A program made the translations under genes and the position numbers. A stretch of 56,273 bases of DNA from Gammaproteobacteria bacterium. GTDB taxonomy: Bacteria; Pseudomonadota; Gammaproteobacteria; Pseudomonadales; Pseudohongiellaceae. The DNA lies in the NCBI GenBank assembly GCA_029244985.1, contig JAQWQD010000053.1:1-56273 (forward strand). Direction: 5' to 3'. This document shows, piece after piece, positions 1 to 8,190 of the stretch (its first letter is position 1; each line of letters begins with the position of its first letter). The notes beneath the pieces are model-generated. The model worked only from the letters and a program-made list of their open reading frames with translations. It did not search any database and was not told where the DNA came from.

Positions 1-1028
1 GGTTGCTCTTGCTGGATCCAGTGACCGCTATCTAAAACCGTATGCTTCTCTAGGTCGCTGATGAAATCTTCCATTCCGTCAGCGCGAGAGGGTGGTAAGA
101 ACAGATCATTCTCCGCGCCAATGTATAAGCTCGGCACTTCAATTCTGGACTCAGCATCAGCCATTATGCTGCCAATTCGTCCCATAGCCCGATACCAATT
201 CAGACCTCCCGTGAATCCAGTTGCTGTGTACGTGTCTGTGAAATATTTCATGACATCGTCGGAGATGAACGGTTCTCCTGGCGGCGGATTCTCTCGTTGC
301 AACATTGCTAGCAAGTCCATGTGTCGTTCGTCAGAGTCTTCCGGCAATCGAGCAAAAGCTTCCGTGTCCCAAATGCCTCCGCGTGAGAACATAAAATCAA
401 AAAATTTGTGTACATTGGTTTCTAGAATTGATTCGGCATAGCCAGGTTGCTGAAACGTTTCAGAATAGTAACGCGGGCTCATGATTATCAATGGAGGTTT
501 GCTGCCTTCTACCGGCGGAAGACTTGATGGTCTGCTTGCTGCAGTACTTAACCCTATTACGCCAAGACAACGGTCCGGGTGCAGCTTAGCCATGGCCCAG
601 ACTACAGCGCCACCCCAATCATGCCCACAGAAAACAGCTTTCTCAATACCTTTGACATCCATCATGCCGAGTAGATCATCACAGAATATGCCGAGATCAT
701 ATTGCATCGGGTCTTCGGGGCCTCCCGTTAGGCCGAATCCGCGTTGGTCGGGGGCAATAGCATGGTAGCCAGCATTCGCAACAGCATCGATTTGGTCGCG
801 CCAACTAAAAGCGAGTTCGGGCCATCCGTGACAAAAAACTATGGCGGGGCCTGTACCCTTTTCATACACCGCCATGTTAATGCCGTTAGTCTCGACAAAG
901 GTTGGTACAGGCATCATGGGTGCCGGGCGAACTTCGTTACTAGCCCCATGGCTGTGCATAGAGAGTGTGGTAGTGCCGAGTCCGGCGATAACACTTTTTT
1001 GCATAAATTTTCTTCTTGTAAATGGCAT
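1..1028 (-). CDS. Tat-exported epoxide hydrolase-like alpha/beta hydrolase (3' end cut by window)
   Basis: About 342 residues are visible by reading the minus strand from an ATG at 1028; the C-terminus lies beyond position 1. The N-terminus has a twin-arginine motif (TRRKFMQ, residues 4-10) followed by a hydrophobic stretch, so export in folded form is likely. The body is a classical epoxide hydrolase/haloalkane dehalogenase fold: oxyanion motif HGWP at about 67-70, PDQRGFG near 93-99, the nucleophile elbow GHDWGG with Asp at about 137, and a GHW near 337 that should hold the catalytic His. Family members open epoxides to diols through an Asp-ester intermediate. The substrate cannot be told. 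Most relatives are cytosolic, so the Tat signal is notable. The next gene is divergent, with about 160 bp between. Confidence 0.85.
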   Translation of the reverse strand, partial: MPFTRRKFMQKSVIAGLGTTTLSMHSHGASNEVRPAPMMPVPTFVETNGINMAVYEKGTGPAIVFCHGWPELAFSWRDQIDAVANAGYHAIAPDQRGFGLTGGPEDPMQYDLGIFCDDLLGMMDVKGIEKAVFCGHDWGGAVVWAMAKLHPDRCLGVIGLSTAASRPSSLPPVEGSKPPLIIMSPRYYSETFQQPGYAESILETNVHKFFDFMFSRGGIWDTEAFARLPEDSDERHMDLLAMLQRENPPPGEPFISDDVMKYFTDTYTATGFTGGLNWYRAMGRIGSIMADAESRIEVPSLYIGAENDLFLPPSRADGMEDFISDLEKHTVLDSGHWIQQEQ

Positions 1029-1191
1029 AGGACACTCGTTTTTCAATAATATTCGGATGATTGTACCCATTTGACAATCAAATCAAATTAATTCGAGCCA
1101 ATTAGTTTGGAAAGTATTCATCTGGATTTTTGCGGTTTAGCTCTTTATTCTATTACTGTCATAACCAATAATAAGTAAAAGGTAGCAAAAC

Positions 1192-1743
1192 ATGGCTAAA
1201 GCAGATGCTGGTGAGAAACGAAATCTAAAATTCTGGTTTGGCGCGAGCGCAATCGGTCTAGTTAGTGTTGCGTTTGCAGGGTTTATGATTTTTTCCAGTG
1301 TGTGCCCTTGTGCAGTAATACCCGGGGGCATGTTGTTTGGAGAATCGGTTGAAACACCGATTTCTAATTGGAACAGTACAACGGCAAATCAAGAAAACCT
1401 ATGTCAGCTTCAGATTTGGGCCGGCATACGGCCTCATTCGATTAATCTTAACTGTATGGCTACGCCGGAAGGTGAATTGTTTCTTAGTTGCTCTGTCTGT
1501 GATCGTAAATATTGGGCTGCAAGAGTAGAGGCCAATGAAGAAGCAGTATTGCGGCTGGGTGACCAATTGTATTCTGTGCATATTAATCGAGAAACAGATC
1601 CAACAACGATGGACAGAGCATTTCGTGCACGTGTAAATAAATTGCAACATACTGATCTGGAGACTATGGTTACCCCACGACCTTCGCTAGATCAAGAACG
1701 GTTTGATCATTGGTGGACCTTTCGAGTGACTTCGCGTTCTTAA
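1192..1743 (+). CDS. Membrane-anchored protein with a split-barrel (nitroreductase/DUF385-like) domain
   Basis: 183 residues. One N-terminal transmembrane helix (about residues 13-37) is followed by a globular domain. The pattern WAGIRPHSINL, then a short strand ending in LSC, then KYWAARVEANEEAVLRLGDQ, resembles small beta-barrel proteins of the deazaflavin/FMN split-barrel type, where a surface-oxidised group is followed by a strand reading 'V-R-L-x-G'. This assignment is by motif resemblance and is moderate. It has several cysteines (SVCPCAV near the helix; NLCQ, NCM, SCSVC in the domain), which is unusual and may reflect disulfides or metal binding outside the membrane. It ends 33 bp before the TonB receptor gene, so the two may be co-transcribed. 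The gene starting at 23197 has the same architecture. Confidence 0.7.
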   Translation: MAKADAGEKRNLKFWFGASAIGLVSVAFAGFMIFSSVCPCAVIPGGMLFGESVETPISNWNSTTANQENLCQLQIWAGIRPHSINLNCMATPEGELFLSCSVCDRKYWAARVEANEEAVLRLGDQLYSVHINRETDPTTMDRAFRARVNKLQHTDLETMVTPRPSLDQERFDHWWTFRVTSRS

Positions 1744-1776
1744 AATCCACCAAGAAAATTGGTTAACGAGTAGGCT

Positions 1777-3777
1777 TTGCATTACTGTCTGAATTTAAGC
1801 TCTGCAAAAAAACGAAAACAAATAATCATTTCTACCCTGATTGGGAGATGCTCTTATTGTTTGTTTGTGCTCGCATTTGTATTTTTTTCAAGCTCGAAAG
1901 AATCTTCCGCTCAGGAAGAAGAAGTTGAAGAGATCACTGTAAATGCTACTCGTAGTCGTCGCAGTTTTGAGGAGCAACCCACTCGTGTAGAAGTTTTGGG
2001 TGGTGAAGAAATAAACGAAAAGGCTAATATGAAGCCGGGTGACATTCGTATGTTGCTGAATGAAAGCACAGGCATCTACGTGCAGCAGACCTCAGCAACT
2101 AGTTTTAATTCTAGTATTCGAATTCAAGGCCTGGCCGGGAAATATACTCAGATTTTACGTGATGGCATGCCGTTGTATGGGGGCTATTCTGGAGGATTAA
2201 GCCTACTACAAATCGCGCCGCTGGATTTGCAGCAAGTTGAAGTTATTAAAGGGTCAAATTCTACGCTTTATGGCGCAGGAGCGATTGCTGGCCTGGTCAA
2301 TTTGGTAACCAGGCGGCCTGCTCGTGAATTTGAAAATTCTTTACTATTGAATGGCACCACTTCTAGTGGGATTGATGCCAGCGGATTTTTTTCGCGGGGA
2401 AAAGATACTATCGGATCAACTCTTTTCGCCTCATACAACACCAGCGATGCCTATGACCCTGCGGATAACGGTCTAAGTGCTATTCCAGAATTTGAGCGTT
2501 GGACATTCAGCCCCAGAATTTTTATCGAAGGAGAAAACAGTGAACTTACATTCGGGGTAAGGGCAGTAATGGAGGATCGCCTTGGCGGCGATATGAATTA
2601 CATCAAGGGCAATAAAGCGATGCCCGCTTATTTTGAGAAAAGTGAAACCGCGCGCTATTCAAGCCAGTTTGAATATAATTATCTGTATAAGTCGGACAAT
2701 GAACTAGTTATTCGAAATAGTGTTAATCGTTTTAAACGTGAACTTGATGTGCCAAATTTCCAATTTTCTGGAACTCAAGTATCGACTTTTAGTGAGGCGC
2801 ATCTTTTAGGCGCGACTAACACCGCAGACTGGGTATTAGGAATAAATTTTTTAACAGAAGATTTTGAACAAGACAATGCTGTGATTGACTTTGAACATGA
2901 TTTTGATAGCCATACTGCTGGTGTTTTTTTTCAAGGAACCTTGCCTCTTTCTGAGAATTGGTTATTGGAGAGCGGCTTAAGAATTGATCATACCTCTGAT
3001 TATGGGAGTTTTTTGCTGCCAAGAATTTCATTGCTTTACAATGTATCTGAAGAAACCACACTGCGTATTGGTGGCGGGCTAGGCTATAAAGAGCCATCAC
3101 TCTTTACTGAAGAATCTGAAGCGCAACAGTTCATTAATATTCTTCCCCTTAATGAAGACTTGCTTGACGCTGAGCAGTCAGCAGGTCTGAATATTGATAT
3201 TAATAGGTCTTTCGATTTTTCTAGTGGAATCTCACTTAATCTAAACATGTTGGTGTTCTACACGCGAGTCGATGACCCCCTGCATTTAGTTCACCAGACA
3301 GGGAATCAATTTGTATATAGCCAGCCTACGGAATATCTGGATACTAAAGGTACAGAAATAAATGCAGCATGGTATTGGAATGATTTTAAACTGTTCTTCG
3401 GCTACACCCACACTGACGTTGAAGAGCATGGGCCGCTCGGGGTTGGTGAAAGTCCGTTAATTCCAGAAGACCGCGTTAACACGGTTTTTGTTTATGAGCG
3501 AGAAGACGATGTTCGTATAGGTTTGGAAGCCTATTACTTTGGACAGCAAGTACTTAATAATGGCAAAAAAAGCAGAGATTACTGGATTTTTGGGCTGATG
3601 ATGGAAAAAAGTTTTAAAGACTATTCATTGTTTCTCAATTTCGAAAATTTCTCAGATACACGCCAAACACGTTATGAAACTATCTATGCAGGCAGCCTGG
3701 CTAATCCTTTGTTTAATGATATCTATGCGCCACTTGATGGTTTTGTCATTAATGGCGGTATTAAGCTAAGTTTCTAG
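1777..3777 (+). CDS. TonB-dependent outer-membrane receptor
   Basis: 666 residues. Begins at a TTG codon preceded by GAGTAGG; no ATG lies upstream of the signal region in this frame, so the start is somewhat uncertain. A signal peptide (to about residue 45, ending SSAQ) is followed by a TonB-box-like segment (EEITVNATR) and a plug domain (about 55-165) with the usual RIQGLAGKYTQILRDGMPLYGG and VEVIKGSNSTLYGAGAIAG signatures. The rest is a 22-strand type beta-barrel ending in a C-terminal aromatic residue (KLSF). It moves a ligand across the outer membrane using TonB-ExbBD energy. The plug resembles the BtuB/FepA-like group, but no ligand can be assigned. It is convergent with the amidase gene. 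Confidence 0.92.
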   Translation: MHYCLNLSSAKKRKQIIISTLIGRCSYCLFVLAFVFFSSSKESSAQEEEVEEITVNATRSRRSFEEQPTRVEVLGGEEINEKANMKPGDIRMLLNESTGIYVQQTSATSFNSSIRIQGLAGKYTQILRDGMPLYGGYSGGLSLLQIAPLDLQQVEVIKGSNSTLYGAGAIAGLVNLVTRRPAREFENSLLLNGTTSSGIDASGFFSRGKDTIGSTLFASYNTSDAYDPADNGLSAIPEFERWTFSPRIFIEGENSELTFGVRAVMEDRLGGDMNYIKGNKAMPAYFEKSETARYSSQFEYNYLYKSDNELVIRNSVNRFKRELDVPNFQFSGTQVSTFSEAHLLGATNTADWVLGINFLTEDFEQDNAVIDFEHDFDSHTAGVFFQGTLPLSENWLLESGLRIDHTSDYGSFLLPRISLLYNVSEETTLRIGGGLGYKEPSLFTEESEAQQFINILPLNEDLLDAEQSAGLNIDINRSFDFSSGISLNLNMLVFYTRVDDPLHLVHQTGNQFVYSQPTEYLDTKGTEINAAWYWNDFKLFFGYTHTDVEEHGPLGVGESPLIPEDRVNTVFVYEREDDVRIGLEAYYFGQQVLNNGKKSRDYWIFGLMMEKSFKDYSLFLNFENFSDTRQTRYETIYAGSLANPLFNDIYAPLDGFVINGGIKLSF

Positions 3778-3880
3778 AGTTAGGTATTCTTTGGAAAACA
3801 ATCAAAGTAAAACGCAAGAAGCGCAAAGAAAAATCAGAAGAGCTAATCGACGGGAGGTTATAATTGCGAATTTAATGCCG

Positions 3881-5137
3881 CTAGTTGTCGATAAATATAT
3901 CCAGCGGTAACAACGCAGTAACGCCAACGTTAGGTGCATCTACCAACTGACTTATACGCAAATCAACTGCGACACTGGCTATGATATAGGCTTGGTTCCG
4001 GTTGTAACCGTAGGTAGTCATGATGTAATTGATGATGCCATCTATGGCATTTCTTGCGGCGAGGTTTATATCATTCGACAAGTTACTTAGACCGGCTACG
4101 ACATCTGAATTAAGGTACTGCATGTCAGGTGGTACTTCTCCACTATTTTTCACCGGAATACCAGTTACAGCGTAGAACCGTCGAGAAGGGATATTGAGCA
4201 GTTGAGAGGGTCCTTCGTAGTGAGGCCCCCTCGAAAGGTCTGGCCCGTCTTTTATGATCTCAGTTGTGGCCCAAACATTGGCAGACATTTCTATAGCTGT
4301 TCCAGATACTTCACCGTCACCTTGGGCAAAATGTAGATCGCCGATTGCGAGCCCACAGCCAGCTACATAGCAGGGCAAATAAATTGATACTCCTGCTTGC
4401 AGATAACGAATATCCATATTTCCACCATGCTCCCGCGGTGGAATGGTTCGCAGACATTCACTTCGAGCAGTTCCATTTGGGCCACAAAGAGCGCTAGGTG
4501 AAGCACCGTCTGGGAAGGGCAAAGAAACACTACCCCCAGCATCGGCTAGCTCTTGCTCACGCTCTAACATCAATCGAAGTTGGTTAGGCCCAGGCATAGT
4601 TGAGACTACTCCAGGAAAGCTAGCGTTAGGGATGCGCACGCCAGGAATATCGTCAGTTTCAGCATAGTCGCGATTGAGGCGCCAAATGACTAGGAGTTCT
4701 CCATCAACCAGGTCTGGTATGAATCCAGAACTTCCTCCAGAGGTGTATGCATATCTGCCGGGATCAATATTTTTGAGAGTAACCTTCAGGACGTCGCCGG
4801 CTTCAGCACCCTCAATGAAAACCGGGCCAGCCATTGGGTGAACAGCGCCAAAGTTGCGATTGCTTAGTTCGTCCGGCTCAGTGGTTTGTGCTGCCACAGC
4901 TCCTAATGAATCACGGGCATCGCGCGCTCGAAATAAAATAGTCTGTCCTGGCTGTGCCCGTGCCGCCATTGGAATATCAGGATGTAACCGATTGACGCAA
5001 CCAGGATCTTCAAGGCAATTTTCGCCGGTACCACCAACAGTGATAACGTTATTATCCTCCGCTGAGATAGATCCGGAATTAATCAGCCCAGTTAGAGTCA
5101 AGCAACTAGCTAGTATAGTATTTCGCATTATATTCAT
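3881..5137 (-). CDS. Exported acetamidase/formamidase family protein
   Basis: 418 residues with an N-terminal signal peptide (cleavage near SISA-ED, about residue 26). Family signatures are clear: VHPMAGPVFIEGAEAGDVL (99-117), the REHGGNMD metal-site segment (235-242) and GDLHFAQGDGE (266-276). FmdA/AmdA enzymes hydrolyse short amides such as formamide or acetamide to the acid and ammonia. The usual enzymes are cytosolic, so the signal peptide implies a periplasmic variant whose substrate may differ. The gene starts 18 bp after the stop of the TAXI binding lipoprotein, which indicates one transcript; the pair may capture and process one ligand (inference). Length is near the family norm plus a signal peptide. 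Confidence 0.88.
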   Translation of the reverse strand: MNIMRNTILASCLTLTGLINSGSISAEDNNVITVGGTGENCLEDPGCVNRLHPDIPMAARAQPGQTILFRARDARDSLGAVAAQTTEPDELSNRNFGAVHPMAGPVFIEGAEAGDVLKVTLKNIDPGRYAYTSGGSSGFIPDLVDGELLVIWRLNRDYAETDDIPGVRIPNASFPGVVSTMPGPNQLRLMLEREQELADAGGSVSLPFPDGASPSALCGPNGTARSECLRTIPPREHGGNMDIRYLQAGVSIYLPCYVAGCGLAIGDLHFAQGDGEVSGTAIEMSANVWATTEIIKDGPDLSRGPHYEGPSQLLNIPSRRFYAVTGIPVKNSGEVPPDMQYLNSDVVAGLSNLSNDINLAARNAIDGIINYIMTTYGYNRNQAYIIASVAVDLRISQLVDAPNVGVTALLPLDIFIDN

Positions 5138-5155
5138 AATTATTGTCTCAATTGG

Positions 5156-6181
5156 TTAGCCGCCTAACAAATATTCTGGGATATTTATTCCTTTCTCTTG
5201 ATAATATCTCAGCGCACCTTTATGCAATGGCACAGGAACTCCTTGTAGCGCACTTTCAAGGCTCATAGATCTGGTTGCGCCATGAATTTCTTTAAGTACG
5301 GCGAGATTCTCCCATAATAATTTTGTCAGCTGATAAACAATTTCTTCAGGCACGTCATCTCGGGCTACAAGAACATTTGCACTTGCTGCTGTTCTAATTA
5401 TTTCATCTTGGTTAGGGTAAGTGCCTGGTTCCATCTCGTAAAAGCTCCAGATTGGATATTCCCAGTTGATTTTGTCGAGTTCTTCCTGAGTTACATCCAG
5501 AATAGTTAGGCTATTCCCCAAAAGTGCGTGTGCCCTAGTAATAGCAGCCATAGGAGGCCCGCCGGGTGCATTTAACCCCACTATATTGCCATCCTGGAGT
5601 GCATCAGCGGAAGGCCCATAACCTAGATAAGCAATGGAAAGATCTTGCATGTAATCAATTCCGAGAGCGTCGAACATGTAGAATCCAGTGATTTCGGCTC
5701 CTGAATTTCTCATGCCGATAGAAACTCTTTCCCCGTTTAGTTTACCTAGATCACCAAAGGTTCCGTCAGTTACTAATTCAGATTTCAAAAGAAGATGTTC
5801 AACATTAGGCCACAACGCGGCAATGCTGCGGATATGCTCCTGGGGATTTCTTATCGGTCCTTCACCTGCGTATGCCCATGCTGCAAAAATTGAAAGCATC
5901 GCACCAAATTGGGCTTGGTTGTCCCGCAGCAGTTTGACGTTTTCCAGAGAGCCTGCCGAGCTTATCGCTGTGAGCGAAAATCCAGCTTCGTCTCTGGCAG
6001 AGGCCAAGGTGGCCAGAGCAACGCCAACAGGATAGTAAGTAGCACTAGTGGTTCCTGTTGTGAGGATATAGGTTTGTCGCTCTCCCGCCTGGTCATTGCA
6101 TGCACCAAGAGCCAGAGCAAAAATTAATAGTCGGATATAGCGAGTCACATTTATTATATTTTTAGTAGACTGATCCAGCAT
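5156..6181 (-). CDS. TAXI family TRAP-type solute-binding lipoprotein
   Basis: 341 residues. A hydrophobic leader ends in the lipobox LALGAC (Cys at about 28), predicting a lipid-anchored periplasmic protein. The TAXI signature TGTTSATYYPVG (about 42-53) and the later segments SAGSLENVKLL, RVSIGMRNSGAE and NGNI/G-rich ligand loops fit the TAXI branch of TRAP transporter binding proteins (glutamate/organic-acid type ligands). No TRAP DctQ/DctM membrane genes occur in the window, so this is an orphan binding protein or it serves a distant permease. It is followed after 18 bp by the exported amidase. The start ATG lies 3 nt after GAGGAG, a short spacing; a GTG at residue 12 is an alternative. 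A 7-bp palindrome lies directly upstream. Confidence 0.88.
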   Translation of the reverse strand: MLDQSTKNIINVTRYIRLLIFALALGACNDQAGERQTYILTTGTTSATYYPVGVALATLASARDEAGFSLTAISSAGSLENVKLLRDNQAQFGAMLSIFAAWAYAGEGPIRNPQEHIRSIAALWPNVEHLLLKSELVTDGTFGDLGKLNGERVSIGMRNSGAEITGFYMFDALGIDYMQDLSIAYLGYGPSADALQDGNIVGLNAPGGPPMAAITRAHALLGNSLTILDVTQEELDKINWEYPIWSFYEMEPGTYPNQDEIIRTAASANVLVARDDVPEEIVYQLTKLLWENLAVLKEIHGATRSMSLESALQGVPVPLHKGALRYYQEKGINIPEYLLGG

Positions 6182-6198
6182 TAACTCCTCAACTAGAG

Positions 6199-6223
6199 GG
6201 CTGCCAAACTAATTTTGGCAACC
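6199..6223. promoter_or_regulatory. Palindrome upstream of the TAXI gene (operator or leader hairpin)
   Basis: TGCCAAA (6202-6208), 5-nt spacer, TTTGGCA (6214-6220) is a perfect inverted repeat, extended by GG/CC after one mismatch. It sits about 20 bp upstream of the TAXI start codon, just 5' of its ribosome-binding site on the minus strand. The spacing and symmetry fit a repressor operator or a leader hairpin next to the ribosome-binding site. Which regulator would bind is not evident; no regulator gene is adjacent. Confidence 0.5.
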
Positions 6224-6346
6224 TGATCAGAGTTCTCTATATCGTGCCCTCTTGTTTAGCCCTGATGGTAATTAGAGATAGCTCGAAGTGGTCAGTATAA
6301 CAGCGGGTTAATCGACTATTCATCTTTCTTCTAAGATTAAGAGTGC

Positions 6347-6799
6347 TTATTTGCTTCGCTGCAGAAAGCGATCGAGTTGGTCCGCAAATTTTTTCCGATC
6401 GTTTTGGTTTAATGGGGGGGGACCCCCGGTATTTTCTCCACTTGAGCGCATGGTATCTAAAAAGTCACGCATATTTAGGCGAGCACCAATGCTGCCCTTA
6501 TTAAACATCTCCCCTCTTGGGCTAAGGGCAAAGCCATCTTGCCCAAGTATTTCAGCGGCAAGCGGGATATCAGCAGTTATTACTAAATCTCCTGCGCTCA
6601 TTCGTTCGACGATCTCATCATCGGCTTTGTCGAAACCACTATGAACTTGTAGTGAAGTAATAAAGGATGAAGGCGGTGTCGGCAACGATTGGTTTGCTAC
6701 AAGAGTTAATGCAATTTTTTTACGCTCGGCAGCGCGAAACAATATTTCTTTTATTGATACAGGACAGGCGTCGGCGTCTACCCAAATTTTCATAAGCAT
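6347..6799 (-). CDS. yaiI: UPF0178/DUF188 family protein (YaiI/YqxD-like)
   Basis: 150 residues, the usual length of the family. The N-terminus [11 protein letters not shown] is diagnostic, and the later [15 protein letters not shown] and [10 protein letters not shown] segments are also family hallmarks; the fold is PIN-like, but the biochemical role is not established. Translation may start at the second Met (6793), which gives the canonical family N-terminus; the annotated start adds two residues. A run of eight G followed by ACCCCC (6414-6427) encodes a Gly-Pro-Pro-Pro stretch; the frame is intact across it. The gene lies 52 bp downstream of the serine hydrolase and could be the last gene of that transcript. 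Confidence 0.92.
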   Translation of the reverse strand: MLMKIWVDADACPVSIKEILFRAAERKKIALTLVANQSLPTPPSSFITSLQVHSGFDKADDEIVERMSAGDLVITADIPLAAEILGQDGFALSPRGEMFNKGSIGARLNMRDFLDTMRSSGENTGGPPPLNQNDRKKFADQLDRFLQRSK

Positions 6800-6851
6800 A
6801 TTTTAAGTCAGGCTGGAATCAAGTTAGCGTTATTCCAGCCTGAACAATTAG

Positions 6852-8150
6852 TTAATCTTCAAGTGCGCCATAAACGAGTGCGTGGAGCTCGCCACGAATA
6901 GCACCAGTATTAGGCGTGCCCATATGTTGGGTCATGCCAATGACTACAATATCTTCAACGGGGTCGATCCAGAAACTAGTGGCAGCAGCCCCTCCCCAGT
7001 AGAAACTCCCTTTCGAAGCGATATAACCAACTCCTGCTGGGTTTTCAATTGTTGCGAAACCTAATCCGAAACCCATTGCGGGCGAGAAGGTTTCATGTTG
7101 CTGCGCTGTAAGGTGATTGCTTGCCATAAACTCAACAGTCTTAGGGCCGATGATGCGTTCACCATTGAGTTCGCCGCCGTTTATCATAGCCTGCGCGAAA
7201 CGCCAATAATCTGCAGCGGTAGCAACCAAGCCGATACTGCCACCTTTGTAATCGTGGTCTACTGTGTAATTGTTGACCGACCAATCTTCAACTAAGACTC
7301 CGCCCGCCGGACTTCCATGTTCAGAATCGATGGGTGTGAGCTGGCCGTCATTATTCCAGTGAATCGGGGATAATCGATGAGCATTATCAGAGTCCACGAC
7401 ATAGCCAGTGTCGTCCATTCCGAGGGGATCAAACATACGCTGTTGTAAATAATCGTCTGCCGACATACCAGAGATAATCTCGACCAATCGCAGTGCAACG
7501 TCAGGGCCGATACTATAGCGATACATCGAGCCGGGTTGATTCATTAATGGGATTGTAGACAAAGCGGTCATCATCTCTGCCAGAGAAGTTTCTGGTCGAA
7601 AGATGCCTGTGCCAACAAAAGCCCTATCATATTCACTATTGCCTAGACCATGGGAGAATCCAGCAGTGTGGCGCAGAATATCTTGAACGGTAGGTTCTCG
7701 TTCCATCTCGACAGTTTCATGTAAGGGTCCATTGGGGGAACTTAAAACCCGCAGATTGGAAAATTCGGGGATGAACTTTGAGAGAGGGTCATTTAACTGG
7801 AACAAGCCATCTTGATACAGCATCATTAATGCGGTGGAAACAATTGGCTTTGTCATGGAATAAACCCGAAATAAGGTATCAGTATCCATGGGAATACCAC
7901 GATCGACGTCTTGATAACCAACAGCACTTAGGTGGGCGATTTTACCTTTTCGAGCAACCAACGTAACTATGCCTGCAATTTCACCCCTGTCGACCCTTCC
8001 TTGAAAATAACTCTCGATCTTATCCAACTGTTCTGAAGAAAAACCAACTTCTTCTGGCGTAACCATTGGTAAACTGCTTTGTGCCGCGACAAAGGAAAAA
8101 GAAAGTGCGGTTGTAAAGCTAAAGATTATTGAAAAAATTCTTTTATTCAT
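6852..8150 (-). CDS. Exported serine hydrolase, beta-lactamase family (class C fold)
   Basis: 432 residues with a signal peptide (cleavage near VAAQ, residue 24). The class C/EstB-like active site is present: SxxK as S98-M-T-K101, the YS pair at 212-213 in the second motif, and an HTAGFSHG segment (161-168) typical of the esterase/beta-lactamase-related group. Such proteins hydrolyse esters, amides or D-amino-acid peptides; a true antibiotic-resistance role is not implied by the sequence. A clear ribosome-binding site (AAGGAAG) precedes the ATG. The gene begins 40 bp after the gamma-glutamyltransferase stop, so the two are probably one operon acting on periplasmic peptide or amide substrates (inference). 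Confidence 0.88.
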   Translation of the reverse strand: MNKRIFSIIFSFTTALSFSFVAAQSSLPMVTPEEVGFSSEQLDKIESYFQGRVDRGEIAGIVTLVARKGKIAHLSAVGYQDVDRGIPMDTDTLFRVYSMTKPIVSTALMMLYQDGLFQLNDPLSKFIPEFSNLRVLSSPNGPLHETVEMEREPTVQDILRHTAGFSHGLGNSEYDRAFVGTGIFRPETSLAEMMTALSTIPLMNQPGSMYRYSIGPDVALRLVEIISGMSADDYLQQRMFDPLGMDDTGYVVDSDNAHRLSPIHWNNDGQLTPIDSEHGSPAGGVLVEDWSVNNYTVDHDYKGGSIGLVATAADYWRFAQAMINGGELNGERIIGPKTVEFMASNHLTAQQHETFSPAMGFGLGFATIENPAGVGYIASKGSFYWGGAAATSFWIDPVEDIVVIGMTQHMGTPNTGAIRGELHALVYGALED

Positions 8151-8190
8151 TTGTCTTCCTTTATTGTCCTTGATTAGAGTCTAATTATTG

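Noticed and set aside
61..1074. Several plus-strand open frames at the window start.
   Set aside because: They are shadows of the minus-strand epoxide hydrolase gene, which has clear catalytic motifs through the whole stretch.
6414..6427. G8-ACCCCC run inside the DUF188 gene as a phase-variation tract.
   Set aside because: The frame is intact and encodes ordinary Gly-Pro residues near the C-terminus; DUF188 is not a surface or regulatory gene where phase variation is expected.
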